A stretch of 64,000 nucleotides of DNA from JAHEKB01 sp049115575 (GCA_049115575.1 JAGDZU010000002.1:372001-436000); one strand, 5' to 3'. Positions 1 to 8,951 are shown, numbered from the stretch's first letter. Translations and numbers: made by a program. The notes: generated by a model from the letters alone, not told the origin.

Positions 1-1
1 T

Positions 2-337
2 GATTTTCAGTTTGAAGAATTGAATCAAGAGTTTGCTCAAGAATGTGTTCAAGTGAATTATCCAGGAGATGAGGCTTTCACACGTAAGGTTGAGATAAAG
101 CATATTACAAAGCAGAAACATAATAAGACAGTGGTGTGTACAGAGTTTCCTAAATCTCAAGGGGAGCCATATTATCCAGTTCCCAATAAGGAAAATCAAG
201 AACGATACCGCAAATACAAAGAATTGTCCACCTTTGAAAAGGATACATTCTTCGTAGGCCGCTTGGCGGAGTATACCTATATCAATACAGATGAGGCAAT
301 AGCTAAAGGGCTTAAAGCAGTGTCTAAGTTAGCGTAG
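2..337 (+). CDS. glf: UDP-galactopyranose mutase, C-terminal fragment
   Basis: This frame is open from the window edge, so only the last ~111 residues are present; the start lies outside. The enzyme is a flavoprotein that interconverts UDP-galactopyranose and UDP-galactofuranose for surface glycans. The fragment carries family C-terminal signatures: VNYPGDEAFTR (the NY...PYTR region), EIKH, PYYPVPN and FVGRLAEYTYINTDEAI, where the FVGRL-x-x-Y-x-Y-x-x-D block belongs to the FAD-binding end of the protein. The TTG at 20 is internal, because the same frame continues upstream without a stop. The call is confident for the family; completeness of the gene cannot be judged. Confidence 0.85.
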   Translation, partial: DFQFEELNQEFAQECVQVNYPGDEAFTRKVEIKHITKQKHNKTVVCTEFPKSQGEPYYPVPNKENQERYRKYKELSTFEKDTFFVGRLAEYTYINTDEAIAKGLKAVSKLA

Positions 338-409
338 TGTCAAAATCAATACAGCTGTTGGAAAAACTTCTACATGGATTGAATATTTGTAGTTGATTTA
401 CAAACTGAA

Positions 410-784
410 TTGCGAAAACTAATTATTATACCATTATTAGCCATTTTGGGCTCATCAATATTTTGGACATCCTGTGTTTATAATAGTAAGGAGAAGCTTT
501 ACCCAAAGTTGTGTAACACCGAAAACATGAGCTTTAAAGACAGCATCATTCCTATTTTAACAAATTATGGATGCATCAGCTGCCATAACTCTAGCTTTCC
601 ATCTGGCGGAGTGAACTTAGATGGCTATTCGAATGTTAAGGTAAATGTAGATAATGAATCTATGATTAATTCCATGAAACATATAGATGGATTTTCAGCT
701 ATGCCACCTAGCGGGCCCAAAATGGAAAGTTGTGATATTGATAGAATTCAGTCATGGATAAATAAAGGAGCCCCAAATAATTGA
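410..784 (+). CDS. Cytochrome c-like lipoprotein
   Basis: The 124-residue product starts with a lipoprotein signal peptide (TM stretch then FWTSC, C22). A single haem c attachment motif CISCH follows near residues 55-59, and a distal methionine in the AMPPSG segment could be the axial ligand. It resembles the small cytochrome c-like domain proteins of Bacteroidota envelopes. TTG at 410 is the first usable start after an in-frame stop a short way upstream and it preserves the signal peptide. The stop is one base before the next gene at 786, so the two are probably cotranscribed and start a four-gene cluster running to 2685. An electron-transfer role is inferred; the partner is unknown. Confidence 0.75.
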   Translation: MRKLIIIPLLAILGSSIFWTSCVYNSKEKLYPKLCNTENMSFKDSIIPILTNYGCISCHNSSFPSGGVNLDGYSNVKVNVDNESMINSMKHIDGFSAMPPSGPKMESCDIDRIQSWINKGAPNN

Positions 785-785
785 T

Positions 786-1229
786 ATGAAGAAAATTCTT
801 TTTGGCATATTATTCATTTTGCTGTGTGCTGTTGGATATGGATTATATCTGTACAATAAACCACACAAGAATGTGGAGAGAGCATCGGCTAAAGAAACGG
901 TGAGTGCAGATGTATTGTTTAATGAATTCAATTCAGATGAAACAGCGGCAATGGAGCGTTATGCAGACCATGTAATTGAAGTTAGTGGAATGGTTTCATA
1001 TGTAGATCTTGCGAATGAAAATGAACCTCAAATCGTACTTGAAGTATCTGATAGCGAGGGCTTTATAAGATGCGGATTTGAAGTGGATGAATTGAATAAA
1101 ATTAAGAAAATTGAATCAGGATCAGCGCTTGTTGTTAAGGGCTTATGCAAAGGATTTAACCATACGGAAGGATTGGATTTATTATCCGACCCAGAAGTAG
1201 TAATTTCAAAGTGCACGATAATTGAATAG
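786..1229 (+). CDS. tRNA_anti-like OB-fold envelope protein
   Basis: The 147-residue product has an N-terminal membrane anchor (ILFGILFILLCAVGYGLYLY) and then a periplasmic domain. The pattern ADVLFNEFNSDE...YADHVIEVSGMV...SALVVKGLCKGF matches the small OB-fold 'tRNA_anti-like' proteins of Bacteroidota. Those are not known to bind tRNA; the name only reflects fold similarity. It begins one base after the cytochrome gene and ends eight bases before the YceI gene, so a common operon is likely. Function is unknown; an accessory role beside the cytochrome and YceI proteins is inferred from position only. Confidence 0.65.
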   Translation: MKKILFGILFILLCAVGYGLYLYNKPHKNVERASAKETVSADVLFNEFNSDETAAMERYADHVIEVSGMVSYVDLANENEPQIVLEVSDSEGFIRCGFEVDELNKIKKIESGSALVVKGLCKGFNHTEGLDLLSDPEVVISKCTIIE

Positions 1230-1237
1230 AATAAAAC

Positions 1238-1801
1238 ATGAAAATACGACACATACTAGCTTTCGGACTTTTAATAGGTAGCTTAATAGCTGCTAATAAT
1301 CACGACAGTACTCTGTATTCAACCAATACAGGCACAGTTAATTTTTTCAGTCATACAGATATTGAAGATATAGAAGGTGAAAATCACAAAGTAAAAGCAG
1401 CCTTTGATGCAAAGAGCGGTAAAATTCAATTCAGTCTTCTTGTAAAGGATTTTGAGTTCGAGAAGAGTTTGATGGAGGAGCATTTCAATGAGAACTATAT
1501 GGAAAGCACCAAATACCCAAGAGCTACTTTCAGCGGTACAATAGATCAAATTGAAAAAATAGATTTAAGCAAAGACGGGCAATACAGCTCTCCAGTTAGC
1601 GGTAAATTAAAGATCAAGGATGTGGTTCAAGAAATAACAGCCTTGGGAACTTTCACGGTCAAGAATGGCGTAGTGAATGGCAAATCTGAAATTGTTGTAC
1701 ATCCAGAGGATTACCACATTAAGATTCCTAAGGTGGTTCGCAATAAAATATCCAACGACATAGTAGTGAGCATGGATGTGGATTTTAAACACAAACATTA
1801 G
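1238..1801 (+). CDS. YceI family protein
   Basis: The product is 187 residues with an N-terminal signal peptide (MKIRHILAFGLLIGSLIAANN). The mature part has the YceI lipocalin-like layout: GTVNFFSHTDIEDIEGENH at the start, a central KDFEFEKSLMEEHFNENYM, then KYPRATFSG and the late SGKLKIKDVVQEI segment. YceI proteins form a beta-barrel that holds a long isoprenoid or similar lipid in the periplasm. It sits between the OB-fold gene and the DUF5777 gene in the same orientation with short gaps. The ligand is not predictable from sequence; a quinone or isoprenoid would fit the neighbouring cytochrome but this is inference. Confidence 0.85.
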   Translation: MKIRHILAFGLLIGSLIAANNHDSTLYSTNTGTVNFFSHTDIEDIEGENHKVKAAFDAKSGKIQFSLLVKDFEFEKSLMEEHFNENYMESTKYPRATFSGTIDQIEKIDLSKDGQYSSPVSGKLKIKDVVQEITALGTFTVKNGVVNGKSEIVVHPEDYHIKIPKVVRNKISNDIVVSMDVDFKHKH

Positions 1802-1815
1802 TCGATATTTGAGCA

Positions 1816-2685
1816 ATGCATAGGCTCCAACTATTCACTTTTTCTTTAGTTTTCTTATTTACCGTGAACATTTCATGGGGGCAAGATTTAGATCTTTTAG
1901 AAGATGATGAGGAGCAAACGATTCCAGTCTCTGCTACTTTCAAAGCAAACCGTATCATAAATGGTCACAGCGTGGAAATGGTTAAGAAGCGCGAGTTTGA
2001 CTTTAAAATTTCTCATCGTTTTGGTTTTGTAAATAGAGGATTCTATGATTTGTTTGGACTGGATATGGCCACAATAAGAGTAGGTGGTGATTTTGGAATT
2101 ACAGACCGAATTAATGTGGGTATAGGAAGAAGCACAGTAGAAAAAACCTACGATGCTTTTGCTAAAATTAAATTACTTGAGCAAAGTACGGGAGCCAAAT
2201 CAAAACCAGTTTCCATAGTTGGCATAAGCCATATGGGAATTAATACCCTAAGATGGCCTAATCCCAATAGAGAGAACTTTTTTTCAAGTCGTTTGCACTA
2301 TACACATCAATTGCTGATTGCTCGTAAAATGAGCGATGGCTTTAGTGCTCAACTGAGTGCTAATATGGTGCACCTCAATCTCGTAGATTCTATGAAGTTC
2401 AGCAACGATATATTCTCAGTTGGATTAGGACTTAGACAAAAACTAACAAATAGAGTTACCCTAAATTTAGAATACTTTCACACCTTGACCTCGGCAATTA
2501 ATCCTCTAAGTACAAATGCACTTTCCATTGGATTTGATGTGGAAACAGGTGGTCATGTGTTTCAATTGTTTTTTACCAACGCATCTGCTCCTTATGAAAA
2601 AGGGTTTTTGTCAGATACAAGAGGTCAGTGGTCAAATGGTGATGTTCGCTTTGGCTTTAATGTGACTAGAATGTTTTCTTTTTAA
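1816..2685 (+). CDS. DUF5777 family outer-membrane beta-barrel protein
   Basis: This 289-residue protein has a signal peptide ending near SWGQ, then an acidic linker (DLLEDDEE) and alternating aromatic strands typical of an outer-membrane barrel. Landmarks are FKANRIINGHSVEMV, FDFKISHRFGF, GGDFGITDRINVGIGRS and a last strand RFGFNVTRMFSF ending in F, as expected for barrel insertion. The pattern fits DUF5777, which in Bacteroidota is often found beside YceI and cytochrome genes. It is the last member of the cluster that begins at 410. A 79-base gap separates it from the next gene. Function unknown. Confidence 0.75.
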   Translation: MHRLQLFTFSLVFLFTVNISWGQDLDLLEDDEEQTIPVSATFKANRIINGHSVEMVKKREFDFKISHRFGFVNRGFYDLFGLDMATIRVGGDFGITDRINVGIGRSTVEKTYDAFAKIKLLEQSTGAKSKPVSIVGISHMGINTLRWPNPNRENFFSSRLHYTHQLLIARKMSDGFSAQLSANMVHLNLVDSMKFSNDIFSVGLGLRQKLTNRVTLNLEYFHTLTSAINPLSTNALSIGFDVETGGHVFQLFFTNASAPYEKGFLSDTRGQWSNGDVRFGFNVTRMFSF

Positions 2686-2765
2686 GTATCTTTGGTAAGA
2701 TGCGAGCTTAGAATCCTAAGCTTTCATTCACAAAGCCTATTGCTATCACAAGAGTTATTAGCATA

Positions 2766-5228
2766 TTGTTCTTGGCATTGAGTTTAATATTCAATGCTGA
2801 CTTTGCCTCTGCCACACACATAGTTGGTGGAGAGATGTACTATGAACTACTAGATGCCGATAAATCTGAATATAAAATTACACTTCGCGTATTTGTTGAC
2901 TGTGAAAATGGAAGTCCTCAAGCAATTGCCAGTGATGCAACTGCCATTATTGGTGTGTTTGATGCCGGGACCAGAAATTACGAAACGCAATATTCAGTAA
3001 GCAGAACAGGACCGAAAAGAATCAACGAGGTGAACTACAGTTGTGTAAGGCCACCTTCAAGTGTTTGTGTAGACGAATATGTTTATACCACCATTAGAAT
3101 AATAAACCCTGGAACTAATGGTAAAATATTAGCATTCCAGCGTTGTTGTAGAAATAATACCATTGACAATATTGTATCACCTCAGTCTACAGGGGCCACT
3201 TTTTGGGTTAAGATTCCACCAAGCACTACCGATAATTCGAGCGCAACTTTTTCCAATTTGCCACCGAACTACGTTTGTGTGGATGCTCCCTTAACTTTTG
3301 ATCATTCGGCAACTGATCCAGATGGTGATTCTTTAGTTTATTTCCTTAATCAACCTTTTCAAGGAGCAACTTCTAATGACCCAAGACCGGATCCGCCATC
3401 AAAACCCAATTACAATAGAATAATATGGGCGAATGGCTACAGTACATGGAATCAAGTTGATGGTGGACCTATACTAACCATCAATAGTAAGACTGGTGAA
3501 TTAAATGTGACCCCTAATAGAATTGGTCAATATGTGATAGGCATAGTTGTAAAGGAATATAGAAATGGTGTTCTCATTGGAGAAACTTATAGAGATTATC
3601 AGATGAATGTTATCAAATGTCAATTTGATATTTTGGCCGACTTTACCACAGATGGAGCAAGCGCTTCTGCAGATGCTTATGTATTTGAATGTGCAGATAC
3701 CGTTTGGTTTAAAGATAGAAGTTTAAAGGCAGATATTTATGAGTGGGATTTTGGAGATCCTACTACAACTGATGACACTTCATCTCAAAAGAATCCTTGG
3801 TACGTTTATCCTGGCAATGGAGATTATAGAGTCAAGCTGAAAGTAATAAATTCCCTCTGTGAAGATGAGTATGTCTTTACTGTAAGGATAAGATCTACCA
3901 AGTCCTTTGAACTTGGACCAGACTTAATTCTTTGTGATGATGTAGAAGAATTACTAGATACCAAAACTCCAGATGCAACTCTTGTAGAGTGGAGCAATGG
4001 ATTAGAAGGCCAACGTATTTGGGTCTTTGATACAGGTGTTTATATAGCCACCGTTTCCTATGATAAGTGCGTTTATTCAGATACCATGAGGATTGATGCT
4101 TACCCCATTAAATTCGATATGCAGGATGATAGCTTATTCTGCGATGAAGTTGATGTGGTCTTGGATGCCAATATTTCTGGTTTAAGATATGCTTGGAATA
4201 CAGGTGTATTAGATACCCTTCAAACCAAGCACGTTACTGCAGCTGGAGATTATATAGTTGCTGTAAGCAATGAATACTGCACCGAATTTGACACAATCAG
4301 AATTTGGCAAGCAACTGAACCTCATGTAGATGATGCATTCTATTGTAGTGATTTTGTGCACGAAGCCAATATTGATCCAATTGAAGAAGGGAGTTATTTA
4401 TGGTCTAACGGAAGCACTGACATCAGAGCAACTTATACCACGGGAGGAAAACATTGGTTACAAGTAAAACAAAGACATTGCATTAAAGCAGACAGTTTTG
4501 TTATTGACAATCCAACTCCAGTAGCTGACTTGGGAGGGGATCTGCATTTCTGTGATCAGGTAGATGTAATATTAGATGCCGGAGATTTTGCCAAATACTA
4601 TTGGAATACGGATCAAGTGTCGAGAAGCATTCATGTATTAGCTCCAGGTGTTTACAAAGTTGAGGTTGAAGATGAGTACGGTTGTCCTTCTCAAGATAGC
4701 ATGACCATTACCGTAAGCGCATCTCCTACATTAGAAATTGGGTCAGACACCACTATTTGTTTAAGATCTCTAATTACATTGGGACCAGAGGAACAACAAG
4801 ATATAGTAAACTATTCTTGGAGTAATGGATTTTCAGATAGAATCATAGAAACAGAAAATGAAGGTTGGTACAAACTTGTTATTACAGATAAGCTAGGTTG
4901 TACGGCAACAGATAGTTTATATGTTACTGTAGATCCTGAGGCACTTCCAGATATTATATATATCCCCAACGCATTTACTCCAAATGGAGATAACTTAAAT
5001 GACATGTTCCCTTACTCTCAAAGGGTAATTCAACCTGGCTATTATATAATGGTGTTTAGCAGATGGGGTGAGAAAATCTTTGATTCAAGGGACAGTGAAT
5101 CAGGTAACTGGGATGGAACTTATAATGGGAAAAGAGTTCCGAACCAGACATTCATTTATTATGTGGAATATTTTGGTTGCGACGGAGTTAAGCGAAGCAT
5201 CAAAGGCACTGTTAATCCACTCTACTAA
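2766..5228 (+). CDS. Gliding-motility-associated (T9SS type B) PKD surface protein
   Basis: About 820 residues. The mature protein opens with ATHIVGGEMYYELL, a common start of Bacteroidota adhesin-like proteins. A PKD domain (YEWDFGDPTT...) lies near residues 325-375, several Ig-like repeats follow (motifs such as WSNG at intervals), and the last ~90 residues form a type B sorting domain: NAFTPNGDNLND, FSRWGEKIFDS, NWDGTYNGKRVPNQTF. It should be exported and surface-attached by T9SS. The start is uncertain: TTG 2766 gives a signal peptide without a basic n-region. The frame is open back to a stop at 2709, and ATT at 2739 would add AITRVISI and a basic residue. No in-frame ATG exists there. 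Confidence 0.85.
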   Translation: MFLALSLIFNADFASATHIVGGEMYYELLDADKSEYKITLRVFVDCENGSPQAIASDATAIIGVFDAGTRNYETQYSVSRTGPKRINEVNYSCVRPPSSVCVDEYVYTTIRIINPGTNGKILAFQRCCRNNTIDNIVSPQSTGATFWVKIPPSTTDNSSATFSNLPPNYVCVDAPLTFDHSATDPDGDSLVYFLNQPFQGATSNDPRPDPPSKPNYNRIIWANGYSTWNQVDGGPILTINSKTGELNVTPNRIGQYVIGIVVKEYRNGVLIGETYRDYQMNVIKCQFDILADFTTDGASASADAYVFECADTVWFKDRSLKADIYEWDFGDPTTTDDTSSQKNPWYVYPGNGDYRVKLKVINSLCEDEYVFTVRIRSTKSFELGPDLILCDDVEELLDTKTPDATLVEWSNGLEGQRIWVFDTGVYIATVSYDKCVYSDTMRIDAYPIKFDMQDDSLFCDEVDVVLDANISGLRYAWNTGVLDTLQTKHVTAAGDYIVAVSNEYCTEFDTIRIWQATEPHVDDAFYCSDFVHEANIDPIEEGSYLWSNGSTDIRATYTTGGKHWLQVKQRHCIKADSFVIDNPTPVADLGGDLHFCDQVDVILDAGDFAKYYWNTDQVSRSIHVLAPGVYKVEVEDEYGCPSQDSMTITVSASPTLEIGSDTTICLRSLITLGPEEQQDIVNYSWSNGFSDRIIETENEGWYKLVITDKLGCTATDSLYVTVDPEALPDIIYIPNAFTPNGDNLNDMFPYSQRVIQPGYYIMVFSRWGEKIFDSRDSESGNWDGTYNGKRVPNQTFIYYVEYFGCDGVKRSIKGTVNPLY

Positions 5229-5299
5229 TATTTACAGCGAGAATTCAAGTTTTAATGTAGTGGTGATAGCTCTCATCATTAACTTTGTCATTCAAAATT

Positions 5300-6631
5300 A
5301 TGGCATCGATTTTAATCAAGAACGGTCTTTTAATCAACGAAGGTGAGCGCTTTGTTGCAGACCTTTTCATAGAGAATGGAAGAATAATAGAAATTTCTAA
5401 AACTGGAATTTCAAGAAAGGCAGATAAATTAATAGATGCCCAAGGGTGTATAGTTGTGCCAGGGGTAGTTGATGATCAAGTCCATTTCAGAGAACCGGGC
5501 CTTACGCATAAAGCAGAAATATATACAGAAGCTAAGGCAGCAGTGGCAGGTGGGGTTACTTCATACATGGAGATGCCCAACACCAAACCTCAAGCCGTAA
5601 CACAAGAGATTTTAGAGGAAAAGTATGTAAGAGCTTCTCAGGTGAGCATGGCAAATTATTCTTTCTTTATGGGTGGCACCAATGACAACCTAGAAGAATT
5701 GAAAAGAACCAATCCTGAAACCGTATGTGGTGTAAAGCTATTTATGGGTTCCAGTACAGGTAATATGCTTGTAGATAATGTAGATAGCTTAAAAGGAATC
5801 TTTTCCGAAATTGATATGCTCATTGCTACTCACTGTGAAGATGAGGAAACCATTAGAACCAATATGGCCATCTATAAAGAGAAATATGGAGAAGACATTC
5901 CGTTCTCAGCTCATCCGGAGATTAGAAACCATGAGGCTTGTTATAAGTCCAGCTCACTGGCAATTTCCTTGGCTAAGGAGTTCAATGCCAGATTGCATAT
6001 ACTCCATATCTCCACTGCAGATGAATTGGAGTTATTTAGCAATGAGATACCTTTAATTGAGAAACGAATAACTTCTGAAGTCTGTGTTCATCATCTCACA
6101 TTCAACAAGAGTCAATATGAAACTAAAGGAAGCCTGATTAAATGCAATCCGGCCATAAAGAGTGAGAACGATCGTCTTGCCCTTTGGGATGCCTTATTAG
6201 ACAATAGGCTAGATGTTGTTGCAACAGACCATGCACCTCATACTTGGGATGAGAAACAAAACAAATATTTAACAGCTCCAAGTGGATTGCCACTGGTTCA
6301 GCAAACACTTTGTTTAATGTTGAGACATGCAGACCAAGGGAGAATTTCTTATGAAAGGGTGATTGAAAAGATGTGTCATGCACCAGCAGATTTGTTTAGA
6401 GTTAGGGATAGAGGCTACCTCCGTGAAGGGTATTGGGCAGATATTGCTATAGTAAAGCAAGAGAGAAATCTATTAAAAGCTGAAGACTTGCTGTATAAAT
6501 GTGGCTGGAGCCCTATGGAAGGAGAAGAGTTTAACCACAAGGTGACACATACTATTATCTCTGGTCATTTGGCCTATGAGAATGGTGAATTTGATGAGAG
6601 TGTAAAAGGACAGCGAATGCTATTTGGCTGA
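5300..6631 (+). CDS. pyrC: Dihydroorotase
   Basis: 443 residues; cyclises carbamoyl-aspartate to dihydroorotate in pyrimidine synthesis. The amidohydrolase layout is clear: VPGVVDDQVHFREPG near residues 53-67, a candidate carboxylated lysine in GVKLFMGSSTGNM, histidine ligands in ATHCEDE and LHILHIS, and the catalytic aspartate in ATDHAPH. The first histidine of the usual HxH pair is glutamine (QVH, Q60); this seems to be a lineage variant. ATG 5300 is chosen over TTG 5285 because it gives the family N-terminus MASILIKNG and lies 12 bases after TAACTTTG (5280-5287), a -7 element. It is the only pyrimidine gene in the window. Confidence 0.92.
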   Translation: MASILIKNGLLINEGERFVADLFIENGRIIEISKTGISRKADKLIDAQGCIVVPGVVDDQVHFREPGLTHKAEIYTEAKAAVAGGVTSYMEMPNTKPQAVTQEILEEKYVRASQVSMANYSFFMGGTNDNLEELKRTNPETVCGVKLFMGSSTGNMLVDNVDSLKGIFSEIDMLIATHCEDEETIRTNMAIYKEKYGEDIPFSAHPEIRNHEACYKSSSLAISLAKEFNARLHILHISTADELELFSNEIPLIEKRITSEVCVHHLTFNKSQYETKGSLIKCNPAIKSENDRLALWDALLDNRLDVVATDHAPHTWDEKQNKYLTAPSGLPLVQQTLCLMLRHADQGRISYERVIEKMCHAPADLFRVRDRGYLREGYWADIAIVKQERNLLKAEDLLYKCGWSPMEGEEFNHKVTHTIISGHLAYENGEFDESVKGQRMLFG

Positions 6632-6658
6632 TAGCTAAATTCGGACTTTTTTTGCCAG

Positions 6659-7117
6659 ATGCAAATCAAAGAAGCAATTGAAGTTTTTGAAGGCTCTCTA
6701 CGCCACTTTAAACTCAGCCCAGAACAAACGCGTTGTGAGAATGTTGGAGAGTATATCATAGGCTCGGAGAATGCAGAGCTCTATGTAGACATTTGGAAAC
6801 CAGAAAGCGCTTCTCAGTGGCAATATTTCGACAGAGAACAAACCGCGGGAATCTTCCAAATTGTAGCTCCGGTTTGTCATTATCCCGAAGAAGGTCATTT
6901 GCCTATGTTTTTTGAGGAATTGGCACACCTAAATTTTCACATGTTCTATGGTTCATTCATTGCCAATGCAGAGCAAAGAGTGGTTAGTATACAGTATAAA
7001 AGAATTGTAAATGGACTTAACGAACAAGAAATTGTAGAGCCCGTTGAAGCACTTCGATTCTATGCAGAAAATCTCAAAGAGTATTTGAATGAGAAATATT
7101 ACGTAAAAAAACTTTAA
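6659..7117 (+). CDS. YbjN-like domain protein
   Basis: A 152-residue cytoplasmic-type protein with no signal peptide or membrane segment. It resembles YbjN / type III chaperone-like folds: a short helix (IKEAIEVFEGSLRHF), strands with ELYVDIWK and GIFQIVAPVCHYP, then a helix (FFEELAHLNFHMFYGSFI) and a long terminal helix. This is a fold-level assignment made by eye. It follows pyrC by 27 bases, so readthrough is possible, and is followed by the sigma-factor gene after 52 bases. No function can be assigned. Confidence 0.5.
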   Translation: MQIKEAIEVFEGSLRHFKLSPEQTRCENVGEYIIGSENAELYVDIWKPESASQWQYFDREQTAGIFQIVAPVCHYPEEGHLPMFFEELAHLNFHMFYGSFIANAEQRVVSIQYKRIVNGLNEQEIVEPVEALRFYAENLKEYLNEKYYVKKL

Positions 7118-7169
7118 ATTTTCAGGCAACCACCTAAGAATACGTTGCGTCTACCAAACAACTCCTGCA

Positions 7170-7712
7170 ATGAATACAAGTGAAAGCGATTGGGAAAAAA
7201 GATTGATCGAAGCTTGTCAGAAAGGAGAAGAAAAGGCCTTGAAAGGGCTATATGACAACTATTCAGCAACAATGTATTCTATCTGTTTAAGATATATGGG
7301 CAATCAAGACGACGCAAAAGATGCGTTGCAAGAGGGCTTTATTAAGATCTACAGGAATATTAAAAAATATGCCTTCACTGGCAGTTTTGAAGGTTGGCTC
7401 AAGAGAATAATTGTTAATACTAGTATTGAGCAAATCAGGAAAAGAAAAATGCATTTGAATATTGAAGATGTGAATTTAGATAAACCTGGCTTTGCTAATG
7501 ATATGCAATTGAACAATATTGATTCTGACAAAATATTAGCTCTGGTTCAAGAATTACCAGCTGGTTATAGAACGGTATTTAATATGTATTGTGTAGACGG
7601 ATATAGCCATAAAGAAATTGCTGAACAGCTTGGAGTAACAGAAAGCACTTCAAAAAGTCAATTGTTCAAGGCTAGAAAAATGCTGCAAACGTGGCTTAAA
7701 CATTGGTTCTAA
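7170..7712 (+). CDS. ECF-family RNA polymerase sigma factor
   Basis: 180 residues with the two-domain ECF layout. Region 2 contains DDAKDALQEGFIKIYRNIKKY and the DNA-melting segment FEGWLKRIIVNTSIEQIRKRK. Region 4 contains LPAGYRTVFNMYCVDGYSH followed by a helix-turn-helix (KEIAEQLGVTESTSKSQLFKARK). It directs RNA polymerase to a dedicated promoter set. The downstream gene begins on the base after its stop codon, so it is very likely translationally coupled to the membrane protein at 7713, which by position and topology is the candidate anti-sigma partner. A link to T9SS or surface-protein expression is inferred from that neighbour's C-terminal domain. Confidence 0.92.
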   Translation: MNTSESDWEKRLIEACQKGEEKALKGLYDNYSATMYSICLRYMGNQDDAKDALQEGFIKIYRNIKKYAFTGSFEGWLKRIIVNTSIEQIRKRKMHLNIEDVNLDKPGFANDMQLNNIDSDKILALVQELPAGYRTVFNMYCVDGYSHKEIAEQLGVTESTSKSQLFKARKMLQTWLKHWF

Positions 7713-8951
7713 GTGAAGAAGTTAAACAACATAGAAGATTTAGATCAACTCTTTAAAACAGAGTTAGACAAGGTGCAAACAACACCTCCTGCAGATGTTT
7801 GGAGTCATGTTGCTAGTTCAGCAAGTAGTCAATCTGCTTCTGTGTTTAGTCAAATGACTTCTTATTTGTCTTCAGTTACCAATCTGGTAAAATTGGCACT
7901 CTTTGTTGGAGGGATTGGAACTGTAGGTGTTTTGCTTTATCAGGCTAATACAAAACCTTCAAATGATCAACCTAATCCTACAGGCGATAATGCTGTAACG
8001 CAATTAGATAATCAAGAACTGGATTCAGATATAATGGTGAATTCAGAAGAATCGGACAATAATGAATCCGAAGAGTTAAATAATACAATTTCTACTCATG
8101 AAGGAGAAGAAACGGATCAATCCACGATAGCAGTAGATGGACAGCAAAATGGAGAATCAGATATTATTACAGATACAGATAATGCTCCTGTACAAGATTA
8201 TCCAGACTCAGACAATCCAGATGTGGCTAAACCAGAAATAATAATTAGCAGTATTTCTCACAATTGCTGTCTTGGAGAAACAAGAACGTTCAGCTCTGGG
8301 TCTGCTAAAGGAAATTGGCTAATAGATGGCAAACTTGTTAAATCAAATTCAGAAGTGTTCAGTCATAGATTTACTGCTGGAGGCGACTTCAATATAGAAT
8401 TCAGAACTGCTGATGCAAAAGCAGAATATGCTATGAAGGTTCAGGATTATGCTGCTGCCATTGTTGTCAAAGATTTAGGCAATGGACAGTATCAGGTTTC
8501 ATTGAATTCAGAAGCAACGGCCACTAGATGGTTAGTCAATGGAAAACTAATGTCTACTAATGAGGTCTTTAATCCTATACTCAGTTTTGGTAAAAACCAT
8601 ATTGCTGTAGAAGCTAGATCTGGGGAATGCACGGTAATCAAAGAAAAAATTATACAGATAAAAGGACAAGGAAGTTTTAGTGTTCCTTATAATATCATAA
8701 CTCCTAATGGCGATGGTCGAAACGAGACTTATGAAATTAATATTGAGCACTTTACAAAATTTCATATACAGATATACGATCAAAACTTCAACCGAGTGTT
8801 TGAGAGTAAAGACCCTAAGATGGAGTGGAATGGAACTATAGGTAATGTGGGTGCAAATTGCCCAGCTGGAGTTTATATAGTGAAAATCACCTACCAATTG
8901 GAGGGAGAGGAAATTAATATAGAGAATTATAGACTGACATTAACGCGATAA
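7713..8951 (+). CDS. Membrane protein with gliding-motility C-terminal domain, candidate anti-sigma partner
   Basis: 412 residues starting at GTG 7713, directly after the sigma-factor stop. The order is a ~57-residue cytoplasmic N-terminus (LDQLFKTELDKVQTTPPADVW), one membrane helix (58-77), an acidic Ser/Asn/Glu-rich linker (80-170), two Ig/PKD-like segments with paired WLIDGK / WLVNGK motifs, and from ~325 a gliding-motility-associated C-terminal domain (NIITPNGDGRNE, WNGTIGNVGANCPAGVY). There is no cleavable signal peptide. The topology is that of a single-pass anti-sigma factor, but its outer part looks like a T9SS type B sorting domain. No classical zinc anti-sigma motif was seen. The role is inferred. 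Confidence 0.75.
   Translation: MKKLNNIEDLDQLFKTELDKVQTTPPADVWSHVASSASSQSASVFSQMTSYLSSVTNLVKLALFVGGIGTVGVLLYQANTKPSNDQPNPTGDNAVTQLDNQELDSDIMVNSEESDNNESEELNNTISTHEGEETDQSTIAVDGQQNGESDIITDTDNAPVQDYPDSDNPDVAKPEIIISSISHNCCLGETRTFSSGSAKGNWLIDGKLVKSNSEVFSHRFTAGGDFNIEFRTADAKAEYAMKVQDYAAAIVVKDLGNGQYQVSLNSEATATRWLVNGKLMSTNEVFNPILSFGKNHIAVEARSGECTVIKEKIIQIKGQGSFSVPYNIITPNGDGRNETYEINIEHFTKFHIQIYDQNFNRVFESKDPKMEWNGTIGNVGANCPAGVYIVKITYQLEGEEINIENYRLTLTR

Noticed and set aside
5068..5346. A 92-codon plus-strand frame overlapping the ends of the T9SS gene and pyrC
   Set aside because: Out of frame with both supported genes and without features of its own.
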